Below are positions 26,433 through 35,002 of a stretch of 64,000 bases of DNA, in pieces. The position numbers and the translations under genes were made by a program. The notes below the pieces were generated by a model that was given only the letters and a program-made list of their open reading frames with translations, was not told the origin of the DNA and searched no databases. The stretch spans positions 62,001 through 126,000 of the forward strand of contig ONOE01000005.1 of the NCBI GenBank assembly GCA_900319365.1. Reading direction: 5' to 3'. How positions within the stretch are numbered: position 1 is the stretch's first letter; the number at the start of each line of letters is the position of its first letter. This DNA is from an uncultured bacterium. GTDB lineage: Bacteria; Cyanobacteriota; Vampirovibrionia; Gastranaerophilales; Gastranaerophilaceae.

Positions 26433-28100
26433 TTAATTTTTCTTTTGATAAATGTAATATGTAAAATTGCCGCTTTGATATGCGTTGACAAAATTAAAAT
26501 CAGCATTGAGCATTGCCGCAATATCACACATATATTTTTTAAACAACACATCAAGCGTATTGGATTTTACATATTGAATATCTTTTATCTGTTTGCGCAA
26601 ATCATCTATATTTATAATGGCATTGTTATCTGTTCCGTACATTATAAGCACGGCGTATCTACCTTTTGAAACGTTATTTGTAACGTTAGTTTTGAAATAT
26701 TTATAAAATTTATTTGAAAATACATCATTTTCGCCGATTTTTTTATAGATTAAATCATATTTTTTATTACTTTTCATAACTTTTTGCTGATTGTTGTCAT
26801 AATATACCCCGTAAGGATTTCTTGCTATTTTATGGAAATCGAAATTCGGAGCAACGGGAGCCGTCAAATCTCTAAAGTAATACGGCGCATCAGAGCCAAA
26901 CGGCATTATGACTACATCGTTTGAATTTAGACCTAGCTTTGCGCATTCGATTGCGGAGATTTTAAATGCGGTTTCTTTATTTGTGTTTATGGTTTTTGCA
27001 TTTTTTATGCTAAATACCCCCGAGCACAAAATAAATAATATTAAAAATATTTTAAAATGTTTTTGCGATAATTTTTCTCTCAAACCTATAACAGATAATA
27101 TTATCGCCATTGGCAAAACATATAAAATATATCTGCAAGTGAAAACATTCACTTTTAATGCCGAAAATAAAATTGCAAACGCAAAATTAGCAAATACCAA
27201 AATTGATAAGAATTTAATAAATCCGTTATCGTCTTTTAAAGTTTTTATATAGCCCCATATAAAATACACGCACGGTACAATTACAAGCAGGCAAAAACCA
27301 AAAGTCAAGGTAAACGTATCATTCACCCAGTAAACGTTATTTTCAATCGTTGCACCGAAGAAATTTCGTATTACATCAATTATATAAGCAAATCTCAATG
27401 CGCCCTCATGGCTTATTACAAAAAGACTTCGCATTTTTGCATAGTAAAAAATCAAAATAAAATACGGAATTAAGCACAGCCACTCGATTTTTTCATATTT
27501 CAAATATTTATGCAATTTCTCTTTATTATTTTTAATTAAATAATGCGAATAGCAAATAATTAACGACAGATTGTATAAAATACCGCCCACAAAAGTATAC
27601 GGTATTAATATATTTGTAATCACAAGTTTTATTAAAGATTTTTTATCATTTTTCTGCTCAAAATCCGTCAAATAATTTAACGACAGCAAAACAAGAAAAA
27701 CAACGGCCGAATACATTCTGACTTCGCTTGAAAATAAAACAAGCAAAGGACATACGCAACATACCAACCCTGCAAAGAACGCATTTGATTTTGAAGTAAT
27801 TTTATTTGCAAGAATAAATGTTAAAGGAACTGTTAACACCCCGAAAATCAAAGACAGAAACCTAATCGCAAATTCAGAAGCCCCGAAGATTTTCATCCAA
27901 TAATGCAACAAGAAAAAGTATAAAGGCGTATGCTGCAAATCCGTATTTAACAGATTACGCATAATACCTGACGGGAAACTTTGCACGGCGGTTGCCCATG
28001 AACATGCCTCGTCATACCATAACGGTGCGCCCGCATAGATTATTCTCAATACCAAACCTATAATAAATAAAAATAAAATTATAAATATATTCTTTTTCAT
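26433..28100 (-). CDS. ArnT/PMT-like membrane glycosyltransferase
   Basis: The 555-residue GT-C-fold protein has about eleven hydrophobic helices and the first-loop catalytic acid motif APLWYDEACSW (about 25-35), followed by LQHTPLYFFLLHYWMKIFG. Members transfer sugars from polyprenyl-phosphate donors to lipid A, proteins or cell-wall polymers in the periplasm. A soluble domain (~420-555) follows the last helix. The substrate is unknown. The gene ends 15 bases before the UvrA-like gene, on the same strand. Confidence 0.8.
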   Translation of the reverse strand: MKKNIFIILFLFIIGLVLRIIYAGAPLWYDEACSWATAVQSFPSGIMRNLLNTDLQHTPLYFFLLHYWMKIFGASEFAIRFLSLIFGVLTVPLTFILANKITSKSNAFFAGLVCCVCPLLVLFSSEVRMYSAVVFLVLLSLNYLTDFEQKNDKKSLIKLVITNILIPYTFVGGILYNLSLIICYSHYLIKNNKEKLHKYLKYEKIEWLCLIPYFILIFYYAKMRSLFVISHEGALRFAYIIDVIRNFFGATIENNVYWVNDTFTLTFGFCLLVIVPCVYFIWGYIKTLKDDNGFIKFLSILVFANFAFAILFSALKVNVFTCRYILYVLPMAIILSVIGLREKLSQKHFKIFLILFILCSGVFSIKNAKTINTNKETAFKISAIECAKLGLNSNDVVIMPFGSDAPYYFRDLTAPVAPNFDFHKIARNPYGVYYDNNQQKVMKSNKKYDLIYKKIGENDVFSNKFYKYFKTNVTNNVSKGRYAVLIMYGTDNNAIINIDDLRKQIKDIQYVKSNTLDVLFKKYMCDIAAMLNADFNFVNAYQSGNFTYYIYQKKN

Positions 28101-28161
28101 TTTTTAATCCCACGCTTATAATAATACAATGAAAATTATCCGTTTTGCAATGTGCATACGC

Positions 28162-29082
28162 CTATTTATATAAATTTATCGTTTGATTTATAAGATCTAT
28201 CATTTTGTTTCGCAGATACTTTGGCGAAATAATTTCACACGAAAACGAATACCTCATCAACCTTGCAAGAAGTTTATCCATCGGTTCATCTTTATTTACT
28301 ACATATATTTCATCGTTTTCTTTTCTGTCCAGATATTCATTCTCTTTTAGTCTGTAAGATTTTGCAAGACGACCTTTCAATTTGTAAACGACAGTCATTG
28401 TCTGAGCGGAGGCGGAAGCTTTTTGCGGCTGGACTTCTATTGATAAAATATTAGGCAATGCAATTTCGACATTTTCATTGCTTGTCATATTATAAACTTT
28501 TAAATATGCCGTTTTGTTGTCATATATCATTTCTTTTGCGCTGCATTTGATTTTTGTTTCCCTGCCGTTTGATAAAAATGTTATATTCAGAATTTGATTA
28601 TTCTTGCAATAGTTTCTGCATTTTTCTATCTGGGTTTTAAAATCGGTATAGAAAAATGAGAAATCATAATTTGTTTGAAGAGTGTGAAGTTCTTTTTTAT
28701 CGGGATTGTTCATTCTTAGCAGCAATTCTGATGCAAAAGATCGAAAATTGCCAGAAATTTCTTTATCGGGAAAATTATTTGCGGCATTAAGAAGCATGCT
28801 TATTGATTTCAAATCATCAAGGGTATAATTTAGTGAATACAAGCTGCTTTCAAATTCATATTTATTGTTCTTTTTTATAATTTTTATGCCGAAAACTCTT
28901 AATGCATTAATATATTTATTTAAAACAACCTGAGTAATTTTTGGATTTTTCCGGGCTTCAACTTCCTCGTTAAAGATTCTTATAACCTTGTCATAATAAG
29001 CATTATCCTCATATAAGAGAGAGAGGAATTTGAAAATATTTAAACATCCGTTATTTATTTTTTTATTATTTTTCTTTGCCAA
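28162..29082 (-). CDS. WYL-domain transcriptional regulator (second of pair)
   Basis: The 306-residue protein has an N-terminal winged-helix-like domain (CLNIFKFLSLLYED, VLNKYINALRVFGIKIIKK), a WYL-type SH3-like domain (QILNITFLSNGRETKIKCSA to IALPNILSIEV, about 145-215) and a C-terminal WCX-like extension. WYL proteins sense nucleic acid or nucleotide ligands and control DNA-damage or defence genes. It overlaps the upstream paralogue by 17 bases. The tandem pair recalls PafB/PafC of actinobacteria, but direct orthology is not implied. Confidence 0.7.
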   Translation of the reverse strand: MAKKNNKKINNGCLNIFKFLSLLYEDNAYYDKVIRIFNEEVEARKNPKITQVVLNKYINALRVFGIKIIKKNNKYEFESSLYSLNYTLDDLKSISMLLNAANNFPDKEISGNFRSFASELLLRMNNPDKKELHTLQTNYDFSFFYTDFKTQIEKCRNYCKNNQILNITFLSNGRETKIKCSAKEMIYDNKTAYLKVYNMTSNENVEIALPNILSIEVQPQKASASAQTMTVVYKLKGRLAKSYRLKENEYLDRKENDEIYVVNKDEPMDKLLARLMRYSFSCEIISPKYLRNKMIDLINQTINLYK

Positions 29083-30013
29083 AATAACCCTCTTTCATTT
29101 TATTAAGGCATTCTATTATTTCTTCCTTGTAGCTTTGCGGAGAAATAACTTTGCATTTGTTTGACAGAGATAGAATCCTTTGAGTGATACTAAATTTATT
29201 TTTAGATGAAATTTCTACAAGAATTTTATTTTCATCTCGCTTTAAGACTTTTTCTTCCGTGATAAGTTCCAAATCATTGTTATCCGTTTTGTAATATTCA
29301 TAAACCGCTTTAAATGCGGGAATATTTAATTGAGCGGGATTTATATTCACGCTCAATATTTTTATTATTTTTGAAACGGGAAATGAATAGTAATTGTTAT
29401 ATTCCGAATTAACGCCCGACAAATAGAGTTTGCCATTTGTTATACTCAATTTATCAGCCGCAATATCTATCTCTTTTTTGCCCGAATTTGGGGAATTGTA
29501 TAGTATTTTAATCCACGCTTTTTTATTTGTGTAATGCATCAAGTCCTTTACAAGCTCGGGATTTATACTGCAAAGCGGAGATAAATTTTCGATTTGTATT
29601 TTTAAATCTTCATTTGCTATATATTTTGAAATCTTTAAAAAAAACTGCTGCAGGGCTAAATAATCAAAAATATCAATTGATTTTGAAATAGCTTTGTAGA
29701 TTTTAATAATACTTTTTGCCTGTTTATCGGAAATTTTCAGTTTAAAAGGATGAGAGGCAATATAATACTTGGTCTGCTTACCTCTCTTTTCACTCTCAAT
29801 TTTGCATCCTGCTTCTTTTAAAGAGTTAATATAAATTCTTATTGTGTCAAACGAAACGCTCTCGTGCAGATATTCGTTTTCTTCAAGCGCTTTTTGAATA
29901 TCAGAATAAGTTTTGGGGCTTTCGGCAAGCAGAGAAAAAATTAAAATTGATTTAAAACCGCTAAAAGACATTAAATTATGAGTAACTTCATTTGTTTCCA
30001 TAAAACGTTTCAT
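29066..30013 (-). CDS. WYL-like transcriptional regulator (first of pair)
   Basis: The 315-residue protein shares its plan with the next gene: N-terminal winged helix (SILIFSLLAESPKTYSDIQK, SFDTIRIYINSLKEAGCKIE), WYL-like core (KKAWIKILYNSPNSGKKEID to SFPVSKIIKILSV) and a C-terminal WCX-like part with a similar closing pattern (CKVISPQSYKEEIIECLNKM versus CEIISPKYLRNKMIDLINQT). It overlaps the downstream gene, so the two are co-translated and may form a heterodimer. A second Met at residue 5 is an alternative start. Confidence 0.65.
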   Translation of the reverse strand: MKRFMETNEVTHNLMSFSGFKSILIFSLLAESPKTYSDIQKALEENEYLHESVSFDTIRIYINSLKEAGCKIESEKRGKQTKYYIASHPFKLKISDKQAKSIIKIYKAISKSIDIFDYLALQQFFLKISKYIANEDLKIQIENLSPLCSINPELVKDLMHYTNKKAWIKILYNSPNSGKKEIDIAADKLSITNGKLYLSGVNSEYNNYYSFPVSKIIKILSVNINPAQLNIPAFKAVYEYYKTDNNDLELITEEKVLKRDENKILVEISSKNKFSITQRILSLSNKCKVISPQSYKEEIIECLNKMKEGYFGKEK

Positions 30014-30206
30014 AATAAAAAATCCCGCTCTATCTTATTTTTAGCATGCCTTTTCCTTTTCACTAATTCTATAATGTCAAACACTTTTTCGCAAAATATT
30101 TACATGATTTCATTAAGTTATCTTCATTAAGATTTAATAACACGAATTTTTATTTACGTATTCAAGGGGCATGGTCAATTGTAAAAAAATAATAATTTTT
30201 TTTTAC
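30014..30206. other. AT-rich gap between WYL gene and candidate RNA
   Basis: This stretch has no gene. It should hold the minus-strand promoter of the WYL pair; TTTGCG-N16-TATAGA on that strand is possible but weak. Long A and T runs lie near 30183-30205. Confidence 0.4.
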
Positions 30207-30600
30207 TTGTAATTCTCAAAACTTAGTTCTACAGTAATAAACGTAGACAGGAAGCCAAATAAAACAGGCTGCCGGATTGTTTTAGGGGATTTACCTCAAG
30301 GTAATAAAAAGTAAGTAACAAAGGAAGTAAGGAAAAGAAAGAAACAGAGGTGATGGTGAAGTAGTTTGGAAAGGAGATAAGATTAAATTCTTGAACAGAT
30401 AATTTTGTAGTTGGGAGATTAGGGATATTTTTTCACAAAGGGTGAAAAAGATTAAAAGAATTTAAAGTATAAAAAAGATTTTATTTTATATATCTGGTTA
30501 ATTAAGGGAGTAAAGTTAAAAGCTTTAAGAAGAGAGTAAAAATTGGATAGTTGTAAACTTCAATATAGTCTGAACAAATGTTCAGGCTTTTTCATTTTTT
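30207..30600 (+). ncRNA. Candidate GGA-rich structured RNA or anmK leader
   Basis: A promoter-like TTGTAA (30207-30212) and TACAGT (30230-30235), 17 bases apart, predict a start near 30242. About 360 bases follow with no reading frame, strong purine bias and eleven GGA motifs. Small hairpins are TAAAACA/TGTTTTA, TTACC-TCAA-GGTAA (near 30291-30304) and TTTTTTCAC-AAAG-GGTGAAAAA (near 30428-30450). It ends in a terminator at 30567-30600, 30 bases before anmK. It does not match RNase P, SRP, tmRNA or 6S consensus elements I know. Either a free RNA or an attenuated leader would fit. Confidence 0.4.
30567..30600 (+). terminator. Terminator just upstream of anmK
   Basis: AGTCTGAAC pairs with GTTCAGGCT (one G-U pair) over a four-base loop, then TTTTCATTTTTT. 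It ends the candidate RNA; if that RNA is a leader, it could be an attenuator. Confidence 0.8.
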
Positions 30601-30630
30601 ACGGTAATTTTATGGTAGGATAATTTTGTT

Positions 30631-31758
30631 ATGGAAGATTTGCAAACAAAAAAAGTTATAGCCCTGATGTCGGGGACTTCATGTGACAGTATAGATGCAG
30701 GATTGTGCGAGGTTCATTCCGATATGAGCGTCAAATTGATTCAGGGGATAAATTACAAATATCCGCCGCATATTCAATCTAAGATTTTTTCAATATTTAG
30801 AGGCGATGCGGGGGTAAAAGATATTTGTCTTATGAATTTTGCAATCGGTGAATGTTTTGCAAATGCAGCAAACGCTTTGATTGCGGAATTTGGCAAGCCC
30901 GATTTTATATCAAGCCACGGACAAACGATATATCACTATCCTTATGACGAAAAGATTGATGATATTTCGTTAAAAAGCACCCTGCAAATCGGGGAAAGTT
31001 CTGTTATTGCGCAAAAAACAGGCTGCATGACGATTTCGAATTTCAGAGAAGCTGACATTGCTCAAGGCGGACAGGGCGCACCGCTTGTTTGTTTTGCCGA
31101 TGAAAAATGGTTTAAAAATAAAGGCAAAAATTTTGCAATTCAAAATATCGGCGGAATTTCTAATGTAACGGTTGTATCAAAAGATTTCGACACATTCGGA
31201 TTTGATACGGGTTTGGGCAATATTATGATTGATTATTGCGCAAATAAATATTTTTCACTTCCATACGATAAGGACGGAAAAATTGCGGCACAAGGAATAA
31301 TAAATGACAGCTGGCTTGATATTTTGCTGCAGGATGAATATTATTCCGTTGAACCTCCAAAATCAACGGGCAGAGAATATTTCACGCCTAAATATATTGA
31401 AAATGCCTTAAAATTTGCCCCCGAAGACCCGAAAGATATAATGGCAACAGTTACCGCCCTGACGGCTAAAACCATTGCGCAAAGCTATGAAAGATTTATT
31501 TATCCCCAAGTCGGTATTCACGTAGCCGTAATTTGCGGAGGCGGAGCTTATAACAAAACCTTGATGAAATTTCTAAAATCTTATCTGCCGTCATACATTG
31601 ATTTAAAGACCTGCGAAGATTACGGAATTTCAAACAATTTTAAAGAAGTTATGGCGTTTGCACTTTTAGGCTACTGCACGTATTACGGCATACCGAATAA
31701 TCTGCCTTGCTGCACGGGAGCAAAGAAGCGTGTTGTTATGGGCAAAGTCAGCTACTAA
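30631..31758 (+). CDS. anmK: Anhydro-N-acetylmuramic acid kinase
   Basis: The 375-residue ASKHA-fold kinase phosphorylates and opens 1,6-anhydroMurNAc from recycled peptidoglycan to give MurNAc-6-phosphate. Visible motifs are ALMSGTSCDSIDAGLCEV (about 11-28), SSHGQTIYHYP, QGGQGAPLVCFADEKWF with the catalytic Asp, NIGGISNVTVV, FGFDTGLGNIMID and VICGGGAYNKTLM. Length is normal. No murQ or other recycling gene is adjacent. A GATAAT box ten bases before the ATG and a candidate leader RNA upstream leave its promoter open. AGGA at 30617-30620 can serve as ribosome site. Confidence 0.93.
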   Translation: MEDLQTKKVIALMSGTSCDSIDAGLCEVHSDMSVKLIQGINYKYPPHIQSKIFSIFRGDAGVKDICLMNFAIGECFANAANALIAEFGKPDFISSHGQTIYHYPYDEKIDDISLKSTLQIGESSVIAQKTGCMTISNFREADIAQGGQGAPLVCFADEKWFKNKGKNFAIQNIGGISNVTVVSKDFDTFGFDTGLGNIMIDYCANKYFSLPYDKDGKIAAQGIINDSWLDILLQDEYYSVEPPKSTGREYFTPKYIENALKFAPEDPKDIMATVTALTAKTIAQSYERFIYPQVGIHVAVICGGGAYNKTLMKFLKSYLPSYIDLKTCEDYGISNNFKEVMAFALLGYCTYYGIPNNLPCCTGAKKRVVMGKVSY

Positions 31759-31769
31759 AGCGTTGCTTT

Positions 31770-32051
31770 TTAAGAACTTTTTTTGAATGATTCTTTAAAA
31801 TACGTAACAGCTCCCGCAACAAGAGCCAGTATACCGTTTACGGCAAGAGAGTTTTTAGAGGGAGAGTTTTTGTATATTACGCATTTTCTTGTTAAAAAAT
31901 CAAACCCTAATCCGAATCCGAGCCACAACCCTGCCGTTTTTAAACTGTCTGCTGCGGGGTGCGAAACACGAGTTGAAGAATTATTCTTATTATTTTGTTG
32001 ATAATTATTTTTAAAATATATACTTGTATTTTGTACGGGTAAAATGTTCAT
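31770..32051 (-). CDS. Small membrane protein of unknown function
   Basis: The 93-residue product begins MNILPVQNTSIYFKNN, a polar N-terminus with an aromatic-Phe-Lys motif like those of other small proteins here. It then has an Asn/Ser-rich stretch and two hydrophobic segments (LKTAGLWLGFGLGFDFL, about 36-52; SLAVNGILALVAGAVTYF, about 69-86). GAGGTTT precedes the ATG. It converges with anmK with an 11-base gap. I do not recognise a family. Confidence 0.65.
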   Translation of the reverse strand: MNILPVQNTSIYFKNNYQQNNKNNSSTRVSHPAADSLKTAGLWLGFGLGFDFLTRKCVIYKNSPSKNSLAVNGILALVAGAVTYFKESFKKSS

Positions 32052-32324
32052 ACTTTAAACCTCTTAATAAAATTAATGACAAAAAGTTCAGACGATATGC
32101 GCCTGATTAGAAATTATTAATAAATATATTTTGGGGTAATTTATTCAAGAAAACCTATCTCTTTTATGCAAAAATGAAAAGAGTAATTTTTAATATATTC
32201 AAATACCGAAAAGATAAGATTTTCCATAGCATTATTATATTACATAAATAACTTTATTTTACAACAATTGTAAATGTAAAATGTTACAAAATATATAAAA
32301 ATGTCAATGCTTGCAAATAAAACT

Positions 32325-32714
32325 TTATCTTTTATCAACGACTTTAATCAAATGCCAACCGAACTTTGTACCAACGGGATCGGAAATTTTACCTATAGGC
32401 AAATCAAACGCCGTATCGGCAAAGGTTTGGTCCATTTTTCTGCGGTTAAAGTAGCCCAAATCTCCGCCTCTTGGTCCTGTCGGGCAAAGCGAATACTGTT
32501 GCGCAGCTTCTTCAAAAGTAATTTTGCCGCTTTCGATATCTTTTTTTATGGCAACGGCATCTTTTCTTTTGCGAACAAGAATATGACTTGCTCTGACTTC
32601 CGTTATATCAAGATTCGGGTTTAAATAATGTCCCAGTTTTGTTTGAGCCTGACATTGCGGAACCGCACAAAACAGCATTAAAAATATTACAAAAATCGAT
32701 ATTATTTTTTTCAT
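32325..32714 (-). CDS. Secreted parvulin-type peptidyl-prolyl isomerase
   Basis: The 129-residue protein has a signal peptide (MKKIISIFVIFLMLFCAVPQ, cleavage near 23) and then a single rotamase domain: RASHILVRKRKDA, ITFEEAAQQYSLCPTGPRGG, DLGYFNRRKMDQTFADTAF and DPVGTKFGWHLIKV. These are the canonical PpiC/SurA motifs, with the active-site His-Cys-His/Phe set present. It helps fold exported proteins. It lacks the N-terminal chaperone domain of SurA or PrsA. It is divergent from the hydrogenase locus. AAGGAG precedes the ATG. Confidence 0.9.
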   Translation of the reverse strand: MKKIISIFVIFLMLFCAVPQCQAQTKLGHYLNPNLDITEVRASHILVRKRKDAVAIKKDIESGKITFEEAAQQYSLCPTGPRGGDLGYFNRRKMDQTFADTAFDLPIGKISDPVGTKFGWHLIKVVDKR

Positions 32715-32817
32715 TTTTTCTCCTTAGTATACTTTCATTTTAACACTTTAAGTTATTTATGGCAAAAATTTAACCCGTCCGATAGGCAAAATTTTATGTT
32801 ATACTTTTATAAAAACC

Positions 32818-32851
32818 TTGCCTTTAGCAGGTTCTCATTATAAAATATAAT
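32818..32851 (+). promoter_or_regulatory. Promoter of the hydrogen-sensing operon
   Basis: TTGCCT (32818-32823) and TAAAAT (32841-32846) lie 17 bases apart, with an overlapping TATAAT at 32846-32851. They sit 33-66 bases before ATG 32884. Confidence 0.5.
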
Positions 32852-32883
32852 ATGAGTTAAATGGTATAAGGGCACAAAGCACA

Positions 32884-33117
32884 ATGCACACTCTAAAAGT
32901 CTGTATGGGAAGCTCGTGTTTTGCAAGAGGCAATATGAGCAACCTTGAATACATAGAAAATTTCATCAGCGAAAACAATTTGTCGGATAAAATCGACCTT
33001 GTCGGGGCTCATTGCCAAAACAAATGCGAATCCGGTCCGCATATTTTTGTTGATGATAAAATGTACGACGAAGTAGATGAAGAAAAGTTGAAAGAGATAC
33101 TTCGTGAAATTTCATAA
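32884..33117 (+). CDS. Thioredoxin-like 2Fe-2S ferredoxin
   Basis: The 77-residue protein has the C-x4-C...C-x3-C pattern of NuoE/HoxE-type 2Fe-2S proteins: CMGSSCFARG (8-17) and AHCQNKCESGP (about 40-50). In clostridia, such small ferredoxins sit beside HydS and [FeFe]-hydrogenases, and probably pass electrons within the module. A second paralogue lies at 36177. It begins the operon. The 166-base gap to the next gene holds the repeat at 33121-33261. Confidence 0.85.
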   Translation: MHTLKVCMGSSCFARGNMSNLEYIENFISENNLSDKIDLVGAHCQNKCESGPHIFVDDKMYDEVDEEKLKEILREIS

Positions 33118-33120
33118 AAA

Positions 33121-33261
33121 GGATACTGGGACACTAAGATACTAAGATGCTTCGGTGCTTCGCTCATTGTATTTTTTCAAAATCGAAATTGCCTAAAAAG
33201 TATATAAACTTAAAATCCTGATGCCTTAGTGCCTTAGTATCTCAGTATCTCAGTATCTTAT
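33121..33261. repeat. Inverted 8-base-period repeat array inside the hydrogen operon
   Basis: The left arm is built of octamers ATACTGGG, ACACTAAG, ATACTAAG, ATGCTTCG, GTGCTTCG (33123-33162). The right arm has TGCCTTAG twice (33222-33237), TATCTCAG twice (33238-33253) and TATCTTAT (33254-33261). The right-arm reverse complement (CTGAGATA, CTAAGGCA) matches the left octamers with one or two changes, so the transcript can form a long hairpin of about 35-40 pairs over an ~60-base loop. Confidence 0.75.
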
Positions 33262-33283
33262 AAAAAAACAGGGGTTAAATAAT

Positions 33284-35002
33284 ATGACAGTTGAAAAACA
33301 GCATCCGGTCTATACGCTCACAAATGAATGCAGAGATTGTTATAAATGCGTAAGACATTGTCCCGTTAAGGCAATCAAAATAGAAAACGATCACGCATCG
33401 GTAATTGCAGGAAAATGCATATCATGCGGGAATTGCGTAAAAGTTTGCCCGACTAATGCAAAATGCGTTCGAGGGGATTTGGAAAAAGTTAAGAACCTTT
33501 TTATTGCCAAAAAAGATGTTTATGTGTCTTTAGCTCCGTCGTGGCGAGCTGTTTTTGAAAACTCCGCACAAAAAATGATTGCGGTATTAAAAGTTTTGGG
33601 ATTTAAAGAGGTTTCTGAAACCGCACTCGGAGCTCAAGAAGTTTCGATTGAAGATACAAAACTTATGAATCAAATGGATAAAGGTCTGCTTATTTCAAGC
33701 GCCTGTCCCGTTATTGTCGATTATATCAGACTTTATCAACCGCAATTTGCAAAATATATCACGCCCATCGGCTCACCTGCAAAGACCCATGCAAAAATGC
33801 TCAAAACCAAATACGGTGATGATATAGCGGTTGTATTTATCGGACCTTGCATAGGTAAAAAGAATGAAGCCGATGAAGATGACGGATTGATTGATGTTGC
33901 GCTGACTTTTGAAGAATTGAAATACTGGATTGACGATGAAATCGGCGATATTTCTCAAATTAAAAAAGAAGAAAGCTATGAATTTGTACCATACAGCGCT
34001 TGCGAAGGGACTCTTTATCCTATCAACGGCGGAATGAACGAAACTATCAGAAAAGTCGGGGTTAAACCCGAAGTGCAACTTATGGAAATATGCTCAATCC
34101 CTGCATTTGAAAAAGCTCTGGAGAATTTAAATCCCGAAACATTAGAAAGACCGGTATTTGTAGAAGCGCTTGCGTGCGAATCGGGCTGTATTACAGGTCC
34201 TTGTATAGCTTCAGACAAAGCAAGCATAAGTTCGATATCAGACGTTATGTTCAAAGTCAAAACAAGGGATAATATACCCAAAGAGCCATCTACGGTTGTA
34301 GAATGCGATTATCACGAAACACCCGTGGTGCACTCAAAATACACTTACGAAGAAATTAAACAGGCTCTTAAAAGAATAGGTAAACATTCCGAAGAAGATG
34401 AGCTCAATTGCGGCGGCTGCGGGTATTCTTCATGCAGAGAACTTGCGGTTGCGCTTTTAGACGGGGTAGCTGAAACTTCAATGTGCGTTTCTTATATGAG
34501 AAAAATTGCAATGAGAAAAGCTGCCGCAATGCTCAGAAGTATGCCATCAGCAATCGTTATGGTTGACAGAAATCTGAAAATATTGGAAGCAAACGACAGC
34601 TTTATGAAAATGTTTACAGGCGAGATGTATGATATCTTCAAATCTCGTCCCGACGGGCTTTTAGGCGCATCATTAGACAGAATTATAGATTTTTCGGATA
34701 TCTTTGCGACTATTTTAAAAACGGGAAAAGACTTGCACAAAGAACATTATCACGTTGACGATAAATTGTATGATATAAATGCGTTTACCATTGAAGAAAA
34801 CGAAATCGTCGGCGCTGTCATAACAGATGTAACCCAAACGGAAACCAACCGTGAAAAGATTTCCGAAAAGGCAAGAGAAGTCATTTCAAAAAATATTTCC
34901 ATTGTTCAGGAAATTGCATGCCTTTTGGGCGAACACATGGTAGAAACCGAAACCCTGTTAAACTCCATCGCAAACGATTACGACGATGAAAAGGACGAAT
35001 AA
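33284..35002 (+). CDS. HydS-like sensory [FeFe]-hydrogenase homologue with PAS domain
   Basis: The 572-residue protein starts with two [4Fe-4S] motifs (C16/19/22/26 and C45/48/51/55). The hydrogenase large-subunit fold follows, with cluster-binding segments changed as in group C: SSACPVIV (C141), GPCIGKK (C179) and ACESGCITGP (C298, C302). All four H-cluster cysteines remain. A further [4Fe-4S] motif (C366, C369, C374, C391) precedes a PAS domain (about 405-520) and a coiled C-terminus. Such proteins are thought to sense H2 and signal through a partner phosphatase or kinase. The next gene overlaps by one base and encodes a SpoIIE-type phosphatase. Confidence 0.88.
   Translation: MTVEKQHPVYTLTNECRDCYKCVRHCPVKAIKIENDHASVIAGKCISCGNCVKVCPTNAKCVRGDLEKVKNLFIAKKDVYVSLAPSWRAVFENSAQKMIAVLKVLGFKEVSETALGAQEVSIEDTKLMNQMDKGLLISSACPVIVDYIRLYQPQFAKYITPIGSPAKTHAKMLKTKYGDDIAVVFIGPCIGKKNEADEDDGLIDVALTFEELKYWIDDEIGDISQIKKEESYEFVPYSACEGTLYPINGGMNETIRKVGVKPEVQLMEICSIPAFEKALENLNPETLERPVFVEALACESGCITGPCIASDKASISSISDVMFKVKTRDNIPKEPSTVVECDYHETPVVHSKYTYEEIKQALKRIGKHSEEDELNCGGCGYSSCRELAVALLDGVAETSMCVSYMRKIAMRKAAAMLRSMPSAIVMVDRNLKILEANDSFMKMFTGEMYDIFKSRPDGLLGASLDRIIDFSDIFATILKTGKDLHKEHYHVDDKLYDINAFTIEENEIVGAVITDVTQTETNREKISEKAREVISKNISIVQEIACLLGEHMVETETLLNSIANDYDDEKDE

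Noticed and set aside
30242-30600. RNase P RNA, 4.5S RNA, tmRNA or 6S RNA
   Set aside because: None of the conserved sequence blocks of these RNAs was found, and the strong purine bias does not allow a long 6S-type hairpin.
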